Assembly: GCA_031398915.1 (NCBI GenBank)
Contig: JANNOG010000075.1
Location: forward strand, 1-64,000
DNA: 64,000 nt
Direction of reading: 5' to 3'
Source of the DNA: JANNOG01 sp031398915
GTDB lineage: Bacteria > Actinomycetota > Actinomycetes > Actinomycetales > JBBAYJ01
Under the pieces are notes generated by a model. That model saw only the letters and a list, made by a program, of their open reading frames with translations. It was not told where the DNA came from and did no database searches. How positions within the stretch are numbered: the first letter of the stretch is position 1; each line of letters opens with the position of its first letter. This document shows positions 1 to 8,415 of this stretch, piece by piece. Position numbers and translations under genes: made by a program.

Positions 1-555
1 GGCGCGGGTGCGCGCGGTGCTCTCGGGTATGCCCAGGTCGCGGGCGATGGCTGCGTAGGAGCGATCTCGATAGTAGGTCTCGACGAGGACGAGGCGATGA
101 TCTTCTCGGACGCGACGCAGTGCCTCGTGCAACAGCCACCCGTCCAACAACTGGTCCAGGCGCTCGCGCCCGGAGCCATGGGCGGTGAAGGGGTCGGCCA
201 GAGTCGGTTCGTCGTCGTGGCCGGAGTCGGGGACAGGACGTCGGCGCCTGGCTCGTGCCTCGTCGATCACGACGTTGCGGAGGATGGCGAACAGCCATGG
301 GCGTAGCGGGCGGGACCGGTCGTACGACGCGGCTGCCCGCCACGCCCGCACGAAGGTCTCCTGGACCGCGTCGTCGGCCGACCCACGGTCGCCCAGGGCG
401 CGGTAGGCGAGCCCGAACAACTCGTCCGCATGCAGGTTCCATGCCGCTCGGATGCCTCGATCGTCGCGCAGGTCGATGTCGGTGTCGATGCTCGGCCGTT
501 GGTCGGCGGAGACTGCGTCACCGGACTCCGACGGTGCCACGCGCCGCCCGCCCAT
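1..555 (-). CDS. ECF-type RNA polymerase sigma factor (3' end cut by window edge)
   Basis: The minus strand is open from an ATG at 555 to base 1, giving 185 visible residues without a stop. Residues about 43-107 read as sigma region 2 (ADELFGLAYRALGD, then DDAVQETFVRAWR and RPWLFAILRNVVIDEARARR). Residues about 135-185 read as region 4, a helix-turn-helix ending SYAAIARDLGIPESTARTR. There is no region 1 or 3, which is the layout of extracytoplasmic-function sigma factors. It lies 29 nt behind the exported protein at 585-1082 on the same strand, so the two are probably co-transcribed. A GTG at 540 is an alternative start. The target regulon cannot be told; no anti-sigma gene is visible on this side. 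Confidence 0.85.
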   Translation of the reverse strand, partial: MGGRRVAPSESGDAVSADQRPSIDTDIDLRDDRGIRAAWNLHADELFGLAYRALGDRGSADDAVQETFVRAWRAAASYDRSRPLRPWLFAILRNVVIDEARARRRRPVPDSGHDDEPTLADPFTAHGSGRERLDQLLDGWLLHEALRRVREDHRLVLVETYYRDRSYAAIARDLGIPESTARTRA

Positions 556-584
556 GACTGTTCGCCCTACCTGATCGGTCCGGT

Positions 585-1082
585 TCAGCTGCCGCTGGCG
601 GCGATGTACACCGACGTGACGGCATTGGGGTGGACCAGGACCGCCGGTGCGAGGCACGGGGACGGGACGGCCACCGTGGTGTTGATCCGTGCGTTACCCG
701 CCGTGTCGAAGGGGACCGTCGCCGTGGTGGCCACCACTGCACCGTTGCAGACCAGGCTCGCCGACAGCGTCGGCACGGGGTTGGTGCCGTTGGCGGGCGG
801 GGTGGGGATCACCAGACCCCGCACCCGCAGGTCGAAGTTGCCGGCGGTGTCGACGCGGACCCGACCCTTGTCCAGTACCCACGGCGCGGTGCCCGGAGTC
901 CTACCGAAGAGCGTCGGTCCCGCCGGTGCAGGAGTGCTGCCGACGAGCGTGGACCGAAGCACGACCGAGGGCTCGTCGTAGTCGTCGTGGGCCGAGGCGG
1001 CGCTCGGCTGGGCCGCGATCACCACGGTGGCCAACGCCACAGCAGCAGTGAGGGCGATGCGTCGGAAAGCAGGACGTGACAT
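585..1082 (-). CDS. Exported protein of unknown function upstream of ECF sigma gene
   Basis: A 165-residue protein with a clear Sec signal peptide: basic MSRPAFRR, hydrophobic core to about residue 24, and an ASA-like cleavage region near residue 31. The mature part is short, without membrane segments, rich in Val, Thr and Pro, and contains only two Cys (CNGAV and SPCLAP), which could form a disulfide. I do not recognise the family. The ATG at 1082 is supported by a GGAGGAG Shine-Dalgarno sequence a few bases upstream. It is the first gene of an apparent operon with the ECF sigma factor, so it may be a target or a sensor for envelope conditions; this is inference from position only. Confidence 0.75.
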   Translation of the reverse strand: MSRPAFRRIALTAAVALATVVIAAQPSAASAHDDYDEPSVVLRSTLVGSTPAPAGPTLFGRTPGTAPWVLDKGRVRVDTAGNFDLRVRGLVIPTPPANGTNPVPTLSASLVCNGAVVATTATVPFDTAGNARINTTVAVPSPCLAPAVLVHPNAVTSVYIAASGS

Positions 1083-1329
1083 GTGGGGTTCTCCTCCGGG
1101 TCAGCTCCCCGCCGCCGTCGTGGGCGGGGCCGCACCGGGGGATACCGGCGCCGCATCGAGTCCGTTCACGAGGCGTCGCGCGCCACCGTAACCGTGTGGT
1201 CGGTGTGTGAGGACAACTCCGCCGCCTCCGCGAGCAGCAGTGCCGCGCGACCGTCCCCGGCGGCGCATTCTCATGCTGCTCTCATTCCCCTCCAGGTCGG
1301 TCCTCATGTTGGGTGCCGAGTGTCCGACC

Positions 1330-1971
1330 ATGACCACAACACAGGTGAGAACGCTCAGGTCTGCCCGCGTCCGGCTCCGGCTCAGCGTGGCTGTGACCGG
1401 CGTGCTGATGGCTGCCACGACCCTGGTCGCGTGCAGCGACTCCGGTGATGACGTCGAGGGGGTGGTGTCGATGGTCGAGGCGACCCCGGCGGCCGGGTCT
1501 TCGGCCTCGGCGGCTGCCAGCTCGGACACCGAGCAGGAGTTGCTGGACTACGCGCAGTGCCTACGTGACCAGGGCCTCGACGTGCCCGATCCGGAGGTCG
1601 ACGCCGAAGGCAACGTCGTCCTCGGTGGCGGCGGCGGCGGCGGTGGTGGTGGCGGCGGTGGGGCCGCTCCGGATCAGGCCGCGCTGGACGCTGCCACCGA
1701 GGTGTGCGGCGACGCGCCGGCGGGCCTCACGTCGCAGCTCGACCAGTTCAACTCGCCGCAGTTCCAGGACGCGCTGGTCGCATTCACCCAGTGCATGCGT
1801 GACAGGGGATACGACGTCGCCGACATCGACCTCGGCGGCGGTGCTCCCGGTGCCGGCAACCCGCTGGGCGACCTCGACCTCGACGACCCGACGGTCGCCG
1901 CCGACCTCGACGAGTGCCAGTCGTCGGCCTTTGCCGGCGTGGACGTTCCGGGCCTCGGGGGTAACGGCTGA
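1330..1971 (+). CDS. Lipoprotein of envelope ABC efflux operon
   Basis: I start the gene at the ATG at 1330, which places a standard lipoprotein signal (RLRLSVAVTGVLMAATTLVAC) with the lipobox Cys near residue 36; the open frame extends upstream to 1207 but would put a long basic tail before the signal. The mature part holds two similar units, YAQCLRDQGLDVPDP and FTQCMRDRGYDVADI, separated by a run of 13 glycines. The stop overlaps the next start by one base (TGATG), so it is translated with the HlyD-like adaptor behind it. Such small Cys-repeat lipoproteins often accompany actinobacterial MacB-type exporters; the exact role is unknown. Confidence 0.75.
   Translation: MTTTQVRTLRSARVRLRLSVAVTGVLMAATTLVACSDSGDDVEGVVSMVEATPAAGSSASAAASSDTEQELLDYAQCLRDQGLDVPDPEVDAEGNVVLGGGGGGGGGGGGGAAPDQAALDAATEVCGDAPAGLTSQLDQFNSPQFQDALVAFTQCMRDRGYDVADIDLGGGAPGAGNPLGDLDLDDPTVAADLDECQSSAFAGVDVPGLGGNG
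1624..1662 (+). repeat. Polyglycine-coding GGN tract
   Basis: Thirteen consecutive glycine codons, mixed GGC/GGT/GGG, inside the lipoprotein gene. It separates the two Cys-containing units and probably acts as a flexible linker; length variation between strains is likely. Confidence 0.9.
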
Positions 1972-3095
1972 TGGCCGGCAGGTCACGACGACGCCGGGCG
2001 TTGACCATCGGGGTCAGCGTGGCGACGACGACACTCGCCCTCGCTGGGATCGCCGTGGGTCTGGGGGGCGCCACGTCCGTGTCGTCGACCCCGGCCGATG
2101 ACCCGGCCACCAGCCGGACCACGACTGCCGAGGCCGATGCAGACACCCGGACCGACACCGCTGTCGCGACCCGGCAGGATCTCGTCCGGACCGAGACCCT
2201 CACCGGCAGCCTCTCGTTCGGTGAGTCCCGAGAGGTCTCGGCTCATACCGACGGGGTTGTCACTGCCGTCGCTGAGCGGGGTGGCCAGGTCACTGTCGGG
2301 TCGGTCGCCTATGCCGTCGACAACGAGCCCACCATCCTGTTGTCCGGGTCTACCCCCGCCTACCGCGAACTGTCCGAGGACTCCTCTGACGGGGGCGACA
2401 TCACCCAGCTAGAGCAGGCGCTGGTCGACTTCGGCTTCGGCGCCGACGTCACGGTCGACGGTGACTTCGACGCGGCGACCGGAGACGCCGTCGAAGCCTG
2501 GGAGGAGAGTCTGGAACGGGCCGATCCCGATGCCACCGTCGAGCTGGGGGACGTCCTGTTCGCCACCGGTCCCATCCAGGTGGCGGCGGTGCAGGCTCCG
2601 GTCGGGGCTCAGGTGACAACCGGCGACGCCGTGATCGAGGGGACCTCGACGGTCAAGCAGATCGACCTGGACGTATCGGTCGACCGGGCCGGCGACATCG
2701 CCGTTGGCACTGCGGTCGCCCTCGACCTGCCGGACGGCAGCTCGACGAGCGGGGTGGTCGCGGACGTCGCCACCACACCGGAATCGAACGCGACGGACCC
2801 TGCGGCACCCGACACGGTCCGGGTCGTGGTGACGCTGGACGCGACGGATGCCGCCGCCTGCTGCACCAGCGGCTCCGTCGACGTCACCATCGAACGGTCC
2901 CGCGACTCCGGGGTGCTGGTCATCCCGGTGGCCGCGCTGTTGGCGCTGGCCGAGGGCGGCTACGCGGTCGAGGTCGTCGTGGACACCGGCGCGGGTGGCA
3001 CCCGCCTCGTCGCCGTCGAGCCGGGCAGCTACGCCGACGACCTGGTTGCCGTCACGGGGCTGGACGAGGGCACGGAAGTCGTGGTGGCGACATGA
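1971..3095 (+). CDS. HlyD-like periplasmic adaptor with peptidoglycan-binding domain
   Basis: 374 residues. A basic start (MAGRSRRRRAL) and one N-terminal membrane helix at about 11-33 are followed by an adaptor-like beta region (TRQDLVRTETLTGSLSFGE, typical of MacA/HlyD barrel starts). A PG_binding_1-type domain lies at about 143-195 (LEQALVDFGFGADVTVDGDF, then AVEAWEESL). C-terminal beta-barrel segments follow. Position directly before the ATPase (4-nt ATGA overlap) and permease supports a role as the envelope-spanning adaptor of an efflux or lipid-export ABC system. A second, related adaptor closes the operon at 5081-6694. Confidence 0.85.
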   Translation: MAGRSRRRRALTIGVSVATTTLALAGIAVGLGGATSVSSTPADDPATSRTTTAEADADTRTDTAVATRQDLVRTETLTGSLSFGESREVSAHTDGVVTAVAERGGQVTVGSVAYAVDNEPTILLSGSTPAYRELSEDSSDGGDITQLEQALVDFGFGADVTVDGDFDAATGDAVEAWEESLERADPDATVELGDVLFATGPIQVAAVQAPVGAQVTTGDAVIEGTSTVKQIDLDVSVDRAGDIAVGTAVALDLPDGSSTSGVVADVATTPESNATDPAAPDTVRVVVTLDATDAAACCTSGSVDVTIERSRDSGVLVIPVAALLALAEGGYAVEVVVDTGAGGTRLVAVEPGSYADDLVAVTGLDEGTEVVVAT

Positions 3096-3832
3096 CCTCG
3101 TCCCATGTCTCGCCCCACGTCTCGTCTCAGCACGGCGCGGACGTAGTCCTCGAACTGCGCGCGGTCACCAAGGAGTACCCGACAGAACCACCGACCAAGG
3201 TGCTGCACGGCCTCGATCTGGTGGTCCGGCGCGGCGAACTGGTCGCGATCGTCGGGCCTTCGGGCTCCGGCAAGTCCACGCTGCTGAACATCATCGGCAC
3301 TCTCGACCGGCCGACGTCGGGCTATGTCGGGATCGCCGGGCAGGATGCGTCGCAGCTGTCCGACGCCGCGCTGTCGGGTCTGCGGGCTCAGGAGATCGGC
3401 TTCGTCTTCCAGCAGTTCTTCCTGCTCTCGGGCAAATCGGCCCGGGACAACGTCGCCGACGGCCTGCTGTATTCGGGCATGGCCCGCGGCGCCAGGCGGC
3501 GGGCTGCCGAGGAGGCGTTGAGCGCGGTCGGGCTGTCGCATCGGATGGACAGCAACCCCGAGACGATGAGCGGCGGCGAGCGGCAGCGGGTCGCCATCGC
3601 CAGAGCCCTGGTCGGCAACCCGACGGTGGTCCTCGCCGACGAGCCCACCGGCAACCTCGACTCCGCCTCGGGTGCGGCGATCGTCGAACTCCTCCACCGG
3701 CTCCACGAGCAGGGCTCGACCATCGTCGTCATCACCCACGACCTGGACATCGCGCGCAGCCTGCCCCGGCAGGTGGCGGTACGCGACGGGATGATCGAGT
3801 CCGACTCGGACCGGGCGCTGGTGACGGCATGA
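3092..3832 (+). CDS. MacB/LolD-family ABC transporter ATP-binding protein
   Basis: 246 residues with a complete nucleotide-binding domain: Walker A GPSGSGKST at about residues 55-63, Q-loop in VFQQFFLL, signature MSGGERQ, Walker B VVLADEPTGNLD and H-loop VITHD. The ADEPTGNLD signature sequence is typical of the MacB/LolD/FtsE group, which work with FtsX-type permeases. The start overlaps the adaptor stop and the gene's own stop overlaps the permease start, both by 4 nt. Cytoplasmic energy unit of the exporter encoded at 1330-6694. Confidence 0.95.
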   Translation: MTSSHVSPHVSSQHGADVVLELRAVTKEYPTEPPTKVLHGLDLVVRRGELVAIVGPSGSGKSTLLNIIGTLDRPTSGYVGIAGQDASQLSDAALSGLRAQEIGFVFQQFFLLSGKSARDNVADGLLYSGMARGARRRAAEEALSAVGLSHRMDSNPETMSGGERQRVAIARALVGNPTVVLADEPTGNLDSASGAAIVELLHRLHEQGSTIVVITHDLDIARSLPRQVAVRDGMIESDSDRALVTA

Positions 3833-5079
3833 GCACCACGACCGCGACGGACCCCACCGTGACACCCGATCCGGGTCGATCCCGACGAGGCGCGTCGCGC
3901 AGTTCGCTCCACCCGGCCGACCTGCTCCGGGTCGGTGCGGTGGGGCTGCTCAGCCGGCGGCTGCGCGCTGCGCTGTCGGCCCTGGGCATCGCCATCGGCA
4001 TCGCGGCAATGGTGGCGGTGCTGGGCATCTCCGAGAGTTCGCGCCAAGACCTGCTCGCGTCGCTCGACCGGCTCGGTACCAACCTGCTGACGGTGCAGGC
4101 CGGCCAGGGGATCGGCGGTGGTGACAGCCAACTGCCGGTCACCGCGGTGGCCATGCTGGGGCGGGTCACGCCGGTCGAGAACGCGTCGGCGACGACCTCG
4201 GTCGACGCCAACGTGTTCCGGACCGATTTCATCTCGCCGGACCAGACGCAGGGGCTGTCGGTCAAGGCGGCCGACGTCCAGTTGCTCGACACCCTCAAGG
4301 GCGAACTGGCTGACGGCGAGTGGCTGGACGAGGTCCGCAGCGACCTACCGGTGACGGTTCTGGGGTCCGTCACCGCCGAACGCCTGGGGATCACCTCCGT
4401 CGCCGAGGGCACTCGGGTGTGGTTGGGCGATCAGTGGTTCACGGTCATCGGCATCCTGGCGCCGTTCGAACTGGCCGCCGACATCGACCGCTCGGCCCTG
4501 GTGGGCGAGGGCATCGCGCGATCGGCGCTGGGTGCCGACGAAGCTCCCGAGACGGTCTACCTGCGCGCCGACCCGGTGCATGTCGAGTCGGTTCGGGACG
4601 TGGCGGCTGCCACGACCGACCCGGACAACCCCGATCAGGTCGAGGTGTCCCGACCCTCGGATGCCATCGAGGCGAGGGCGGCCGCATCGGACGCGTTCAC
4701 CGGCCTGTTCCTGGGGCTGGGTGCCGTGGCGCTGCTGGTCGGCGGAGTGGGCATCGCCAACGTCATGGTCATCTCGGTACTGGAACGGCGCTCTGAGATC
4801 GGCCTGCGGCGGGCACTGGGGGCGACCCGGGGCCACGTCAGCCTGCAGTTCGTCACAGAGGCGCTGATGCTGTCAGCGATCGGTGGCGCGGCCGGCGTCG
4901 CCCTCGGAGCAGGCGTGACAGCCGCCTACAGCCTGATCCGCGGCTGGGAGGTCCACGTTCCCCTGCTGGCCGTCGGCGGCGGCCTCGGTGCTGCCCTCGT
5001 CATCGGCGCGATCGCCGGGGTCTACCCGGCCCGTCGTGCCGCCCGTCTGTCCCCCACCGAAGCCTTGAGGACGGTCTGA
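3829..5079 (+). CDS. MacB-like FtsX-family ABC transporter permease
   Basis: 416 residues from the ATG at 3829, which overlaps the ATPase stop (ATGA). The N-terminal membrane helix (ALSALGIAIGIAAMVAVLGI) is followed by a large extracytoplasmic MacB-type periplasmic domain (about 80-290). Three C-terminal helices follow, carrying the FtsX signature region (ALLVGGVGIANVMVIS, ERRSEIGLRRALGATRGHV, YPARRAARLSPTEAL). This is the membrane unit of a mechanotransmission-type ABC system that would work with the two adaptor proteins and lipoprotein of the same operon. The frame is open upstream to 2848 but that part overlaps two genes and is not coding. Confidence 0.92.
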   Translation: MSTTTATDPTVTPDPGRSRRGASRSSLHPADLLRVGAVGLLSRRLRAALSALGIAIGIAAMVAVLGISESSRQDLLASLDRLGTNLLTVQAGQGIGGGDSQLPVTAVAMLGRVTPVENASATTSVDANVFRTDFISPDQTQGLSVKAADVQLLDTLKGELADGEWLDEVRSDLPVTVLGSVTAERLGITSVAEGTRVWLGDQWFTVIGILAPFELAADIDRSALVGEGIARSALGADEAPETVYLRADPVHVESVRDVAAATTDPDNPDQVEVSRPSDAIEARAAASDAFTGLFLGLGAVALLVGGVGIANVMVISVLERRSEIGLRRALGATRGHVSLQFVTEALMLSAIGGAAGVALGAGVTAAYSLIRGWEVHVPLLAVGGGLGAALVIGAIAGVYPARRAARLSPTEALRTV

Positions 5080-5080
5080 C

Positions 5081-6694
5081 ATGCGTCTAACCACACAGTT
5101 GATCACCACCACGATTGCCTTCGGTGGGCTGCCTCTGGCCTTCGTCACGGCGGTCGCGCTGGTAGTCGCCGCCTCGTACGCCACCGGTGCGCCGCAGGCA
5201 AGCAGTGTGTCCACCGCCGAGTCCGCCTCTGAGGGCACGGTGGTCACGGCTGGCGTCACCCGCCGTGACCTGGTCGACACGGTCACCATCGAGGGAATCG
5301 TCCGGATCGGTGCGGGGGTCACCGTGCGCCGCGGGTACACGACCACGGTGGACAGCTCGGTCGGGGACGTCGCCGCCGGTCCGTCGGCCCTCGTCGACGG
5401 CGCCCTGGCCGCCACCGACGCGACCGGTGGCACGATCGAACAGGACGAACCGTCGGCCACCGTCGAGCCATCGGCCCCGGCCGAATCGACGGCCCACCCC
5501 ACCCCGTCGAGCACTGCGTCGACCCGCCCGTCGAGCACTGCGTCGAGCGCCCCATCGGGCATCCCGCCGACCTCGACCAGTTCGGCACCGAGCCCCAGTA
5601 CCGGGGCAGGACCCGGCGGATCGACCCCCACCCCGACCGCCACAGGGGGTCCGACGGCTCCCCCCGTCTCCGTGAATCCGACCGCCGGATCCCCGGGTGG
5701 GTCACCGACCGGGGCTCCCTTGTCCCCACCCTCCGTGGCACCCGGCGGTGGACGGCAACCGGGCGGGCAATCGGTGGCCAGCCCGCCGGTCGGCGGTCAG
5801 CAGCCCGCGGTCGGCGCGAACGGCGCGAACGGTGAGAGCGGCGGTGCTGGTCCAGGCATCACACCCACCGAGACGGTGACCTCGGTGGCGGCAGTCGGAA
5901 CCCCGGTCGGCACCGGGGTCGTGCTGTATTCGGCAGACGGCCAACCGGTCGTCGCTGTGGTGTCCGATTACGTGTTCTGGCGTGATCTCGACACCGACAG
6001 CGAGGCCGGCCCGGACATCGCGGTCGTCGAACAGGCACTCGTCGATCTCGGTTACGGCGACGACATCACGGTGGACCAGACCTTCGACTCGGCCACGGCT
6101 GAGGCGATCGAATCGTGGGAGAGCGACCTCGGTCGATCAGACCCCGACGCCACCGTCTCCATCGGTGACCTGGTCACGGTGCCTGCTGGGGCCACCGTCA
6201 CGCGGGTCGACGTGGCGCCCGGAGACAGGGTCGGGCCCGGGTCGGCTGTCCTCGATCTGGGCAGCGGTCAGCGCGAGATCGTTCTCGACGTCGCCGCCGA
6301 CCAGACGGCACCGTGGACCCAGGGGGCCGCCGTGACGATCCAGTGGCCCGACGGCACGCCCCGGTCGGGCAGCGTCACCTCGGTCGGCACGGATGTCGCC
6401 GTCGCCGGCGAGGGTGTCGCCGGCGGCACCGTCGAGGTCGTGGTCGAGGCTCCGGGCGGATCCGATGGCCTGGTCACCGGGTCGGCGGTCGAGGTCACCG
6501 CCGTCGTCGAGATCGCGACCCAGGTACTGACGATTCCGATCTCGGCGATCGTCGAGGATGCCGGCGAACCAGCCGTCCGGGTCGTCGGCCGTGGCACGGT
6601 CCCGGTGACCTACGGGTTGATCGTCGGCGGTCTGGTCGAGGTGTTGGACGGAGTCGTCGAGGGCGACGTGATTCGGGTTCCCGGCACCCGGTGA
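5081..6694 (+). CDS. Second HlyD-like adaptor with Pro/Ser/Thr-rich linker and peptidoglycan-binding domain
   Basis: 537 residues. An N-terminal membrane helix at about 8-32 is followed by an adaptor start (TAGVTRRDLVDTVTIEG). A very long low-complexity segment rich in Pro, Ser, Thr and Gly runs from about residue 115 to 260. A PG_binding_1-like domain follows near 305-355 (VVEQALVDLGYGDDITVDQTF), then beta-barrel segments. It is a paralogue of the adaptor at 1971-3095, but with the linker inserted, long enough to reach across or along the cell wall. It begins one base after the permease stop and is the last gene of the operon. Confidence 0.85.
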   Translation: MRLTTQLITTTIAFGGLPLAFVTAVALVVAASYATGAPQASSVSTAESASEGTVVTAGVTRRDLVDTVTIEGIVRIGAGVTVRRGYTTTVDSSVGDVAAGPSALVDGALAATDATGGTIEQDEPSATVEPSAPAESTAHPTPSSTASTRPSSTASSAPSGIPPTSTSSAPSPSTGAGPGGSTPTPTATGGPTAPPVSVNPTAGSPGGSPTGAPLSPPSVAPGGGRQPGGQSVASPPVGGQQPAVGANGANGESGGAGPGITPTETVTSVAAVGTPVGTGVVLYSADGQPVVAVVSDYVFWRDLDTDSEAGPDIAVVEQALVDLGYGDDITVDQTFDSATAEAIESWESDLGRSDPDATVSIGDLVTVPAGATVTRVDVAPGDRVGPGSAVLDLGSGQREIVLDVAADQTAPWTQGAAVTIQWPDGTPRSGSVTSVGTDVAVAGEGVAGGTVEVVVEAPGGSDGLVTGSAVEVTAVVEIATQVLTIPISAIVEDAGEPAVRVVGRGTVPVTYGLIVGGLVEVLDGVVEGDVIRVPGTR

Positions 6695-6713
6695 CATCCG
6701 GGGCGCCGGCGAG

Positions 6714-7733
6714 TCAGTGCGCGTCAGCCGTGCGACGTCGCCCAGCCACAGCGATGCCCAGGGCAACGAGGAGCAGGCCGATCACCGCCCACGAGGCGAG
6801 GACGACGATCGGCCCCGAAGTGCCCGCACCACCGAACCCCGAGATGCCGCGCAACAGCGAGACCATCGCCCCCGGAGGGAGCAGCTGTCCCAGTGCTCCC
6901 CAGCCGGACGGCAACAATTCGGGAGCGCTGGTGGCACCCGACAGCGGGTTGCCGAGCAGGACGACGATGAGCGCGGCCATCGGAACGCCCCGGACACCCG
7001 CCACCGCAGTCAATCCGACGACCAGTAGCGAGATCGCTGCGAAACCCAGCGCCACCGCGCCCATTTCCGCCCGGATGTCGCCCGCCAGCGCCTCGAGCCA
7101 GCCATGAAGGATGCCGACGACGGCGGGCGCCACCAGCACGGATGCCAGGGTTGCGGTTGCCAGGCGCCGACCTGCGCCCCTCACGCCGAGCGCCGTGACG
7201 ATCCCTGTGATCAAGCCGCCCAGGGCAAGCGGCAGGATTCCTGCCCCCAGCCCGGTGCCTCGCGGATCGCCCGTAGGGAGGGGGGCGACGTCCTCGACCA
7301 CCACGCCTGCCGTCGACCCGTCACCCTGTCGAGCCGACAGTGCCTGCGCCGCTTGACCCAGCAGTTGCGCCACGAGAGGACTGGCTGCGGACGCGGTGAG
7401 GACGGCGGGCGGACCCTGCGCGTCGACGATCACCGCGCCATAGGTCTCGCGGTCCCTGATCGACGAGATTGCCGCGTCACGGTCAGGGAGGGCGACCACA
7501 TCGAAAGCCCCGGGTTGGGACCGCTCCAGGGCTTCCTCGATCTGTGCGACCCCTGCGGCAGGTCCGGCGACTGCGAGGGGGACGTCGCGAGGTGCGACGT
7601 TCACGGCGGGCCAGGCGAATGCCACGAGCAGGACCGAGGTGATCAGCACGGCGAGGACAGCGGTCAGCGTCACGCGGGACCACGGAGACGGGAGGGCCTC
7701 GGGCTCTTTTAAAAGCGGTTGTCCGTTCGTCAT
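6714..7733 (-). CDS. Multi-spanning membrane protein, YhgE/ABC-2-like
   Basis: About 339 residues from the ATG at 7733 (MTNGQPLLK). One N-terminal helix (VTLTAVLAVLITSVLLVAFAW) is followed by an extracytoplasmic domain of about 130 residues (PLAVAGPAAGVAQIEEAL and DAAISSIRDRETYGAVIV). Five or so C-terminal helices follow. This arrangement resembles YhgE/Pip or ABC-2 permease-like proteins that often sit beside a TetR repressor. It is divergent from the TetR gene at 7801, and one of the two matching operator-like sites overlaps its first codons. Probably an exporter component or stress-related membrane protein controlled by that repressor; substrate unknown. Confidence 0.75.
   Translation of the reverse strand: MTNGQPLLKEPEALPSPWSRVTLTAVLAVLITSVLLVAFAWPAVNVAPRDVPLAVAGPAAGVAQIEEALERSQPGAFDVVALPDRDAAISSIRDRETYGAVIVDAQGPPAVLTASAASPLVAQLLGQAAQALSARQGDGSTAGVVVEDVAPLPTGDPRGTGLGAGILPLALGGLITGIVTALGVRGAGRRLATATLASVLVAPAVVGILHGWLEALAGDIRAEMGAVALGFAAISLLVVGLTAVAGVRGVPMAALIVVLLGNPLSGATSAPELLPSGWGALGQLLPPGAMVSLLRGISGFGGAGTSGPIVVLASWAVIGLLLVALGIAVAGRRRTADAH
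7712..7727. promoter_or_regulatory. Probable TetR operator 1
   Basis: Sequence AAAGCGGTTGTCCGTT, with an inner CGG-N4-CCG dyad, lies just inside the start of the membrane protein gene. A near copy occurs at 7768-7783 in front of the TetR gene. Two copies flanking the divergent starts fit a shared autoregulatory repressor site. Confidence 0.55.
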
Positions 7734-7767
7734 GTTGGCATCGTGACTCGGCTGGGGCGTTACGTCA

Positions 7768-7783
7768 AGAGCGGTTGGCCGTT
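7768..7783. promoter_or_regulatory. Probable TetR operator 2
   Basis: Sequence AGAGCGGTTGGCCGTT has the same CGG-N4-CCG dyad and the same flanks as 7712-7727, offset by 56 bp. It ends 17 bp before the ATG at 7801 of the TetR gene, a position that would block its promoter. Confidence 0.55.
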
Positions 7784-7800
7784 TTTGTATGGTGGACCGC

Positions 7801-8415
7801 ATGCCACGTCGCAGTCAGGAACATCTCGACCTGAGGTCCGCACAGATTCTGCGGGCGGCGATGCGTTGTTTCGCCCGCGAGGGCTTTCACGCGACGACGA
7901 TGAGCGATGTCGTGCGCGAGTCGGAGATGTCGGCGGGGGCGGTCTATCGGTACTTCCCCAGCAAGACCTCCCTGGTACGGGCCGGGGCGGGATCGGTGTT
8001 GACCAACGCGCTGGACGTGTTGCGTGACCTGGAGGCCGCACCCGAGCCCGTGTCGCCCGATCACGCGATCCGCTCGCTGCTCGAGGCTGTGACCAGCTTT
8101 GCCGACGACAGTGGCGGCGACCTCACCCGGGTCGCGGTCTCGACATGGGCCGAAGCGCTACGCGACGAGGAGCTGCGTGCACTCGCCTCGGCGCTGTACA
8201 CCGAGATCCGGGGCCACCTGGCCCACATCGTGACCCGATGGCGGGACAGCGGTCGGATGCCTGCCGACACCGACGCCGAACACGTGGCTCAGGTCCTGTT
8301 CGCCTGTCTACCCGGCTTCATTCTGGAGCGACTGATCATCGGCGACGTGAATGCCGACAGCTTCGCGTCGGGTCTGCGATCCCTCCAGGCCGGGGCCGCC
8401 GGGACCAGCCACTGA
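7801..8415 (+). CDS. TetR/AcrR-family transcriptional repressor
   Basis: 204 residues from the ATG at 7801 (MPRRSQEHL); an in-frame ATG at 7789 would add four residues. The N-terminal HTH is clear: RSAQILRAAMRCFAREGF, TTMSDVVRESEMSAGAVYRYF and SKTSLVRAG. The C-terminal ligand domain is all-helical without a recognisable specificity signature. It is divergent from the membrane protein at 6714-7733, with a pair of matching dyad sites between them. Its 3' end overlaps the convergent histidine kinase gene by 108 nt. Confidence 0.92.
   Translation: MPRRSQEHLDLRSAQILRAAMRCFAREGFHATTMSDVVRESEMSAGAVYRYFPSKTSLVRAGAGSVLTNALDVLRDLEAAPEPVSPDHAIRSLLEAVTSFADDSGGDLTRVAVSTWAEALRDEELRALASALYTEIRGHLAHIVTRWRDSGRMPADTDAEHVAQVLFACLPGFILERLIIGDVNADSFASGLRSLQAGAAGTSH

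Noticed and set aside
2848..3828. Upstream extension of the FtsX-like permease frame
   Set aside because: Overlaps the adaptor and ATPase genes in another frame; the ATGA-coupled start at 3829 gives the standard family length.
8331..8342. CTGATCAT sequence in the TetR gene as a further cluster operator
   Set aside because: Only the 6-bp core TGATCA agrees, it is inside a coding region and far from the cluster.
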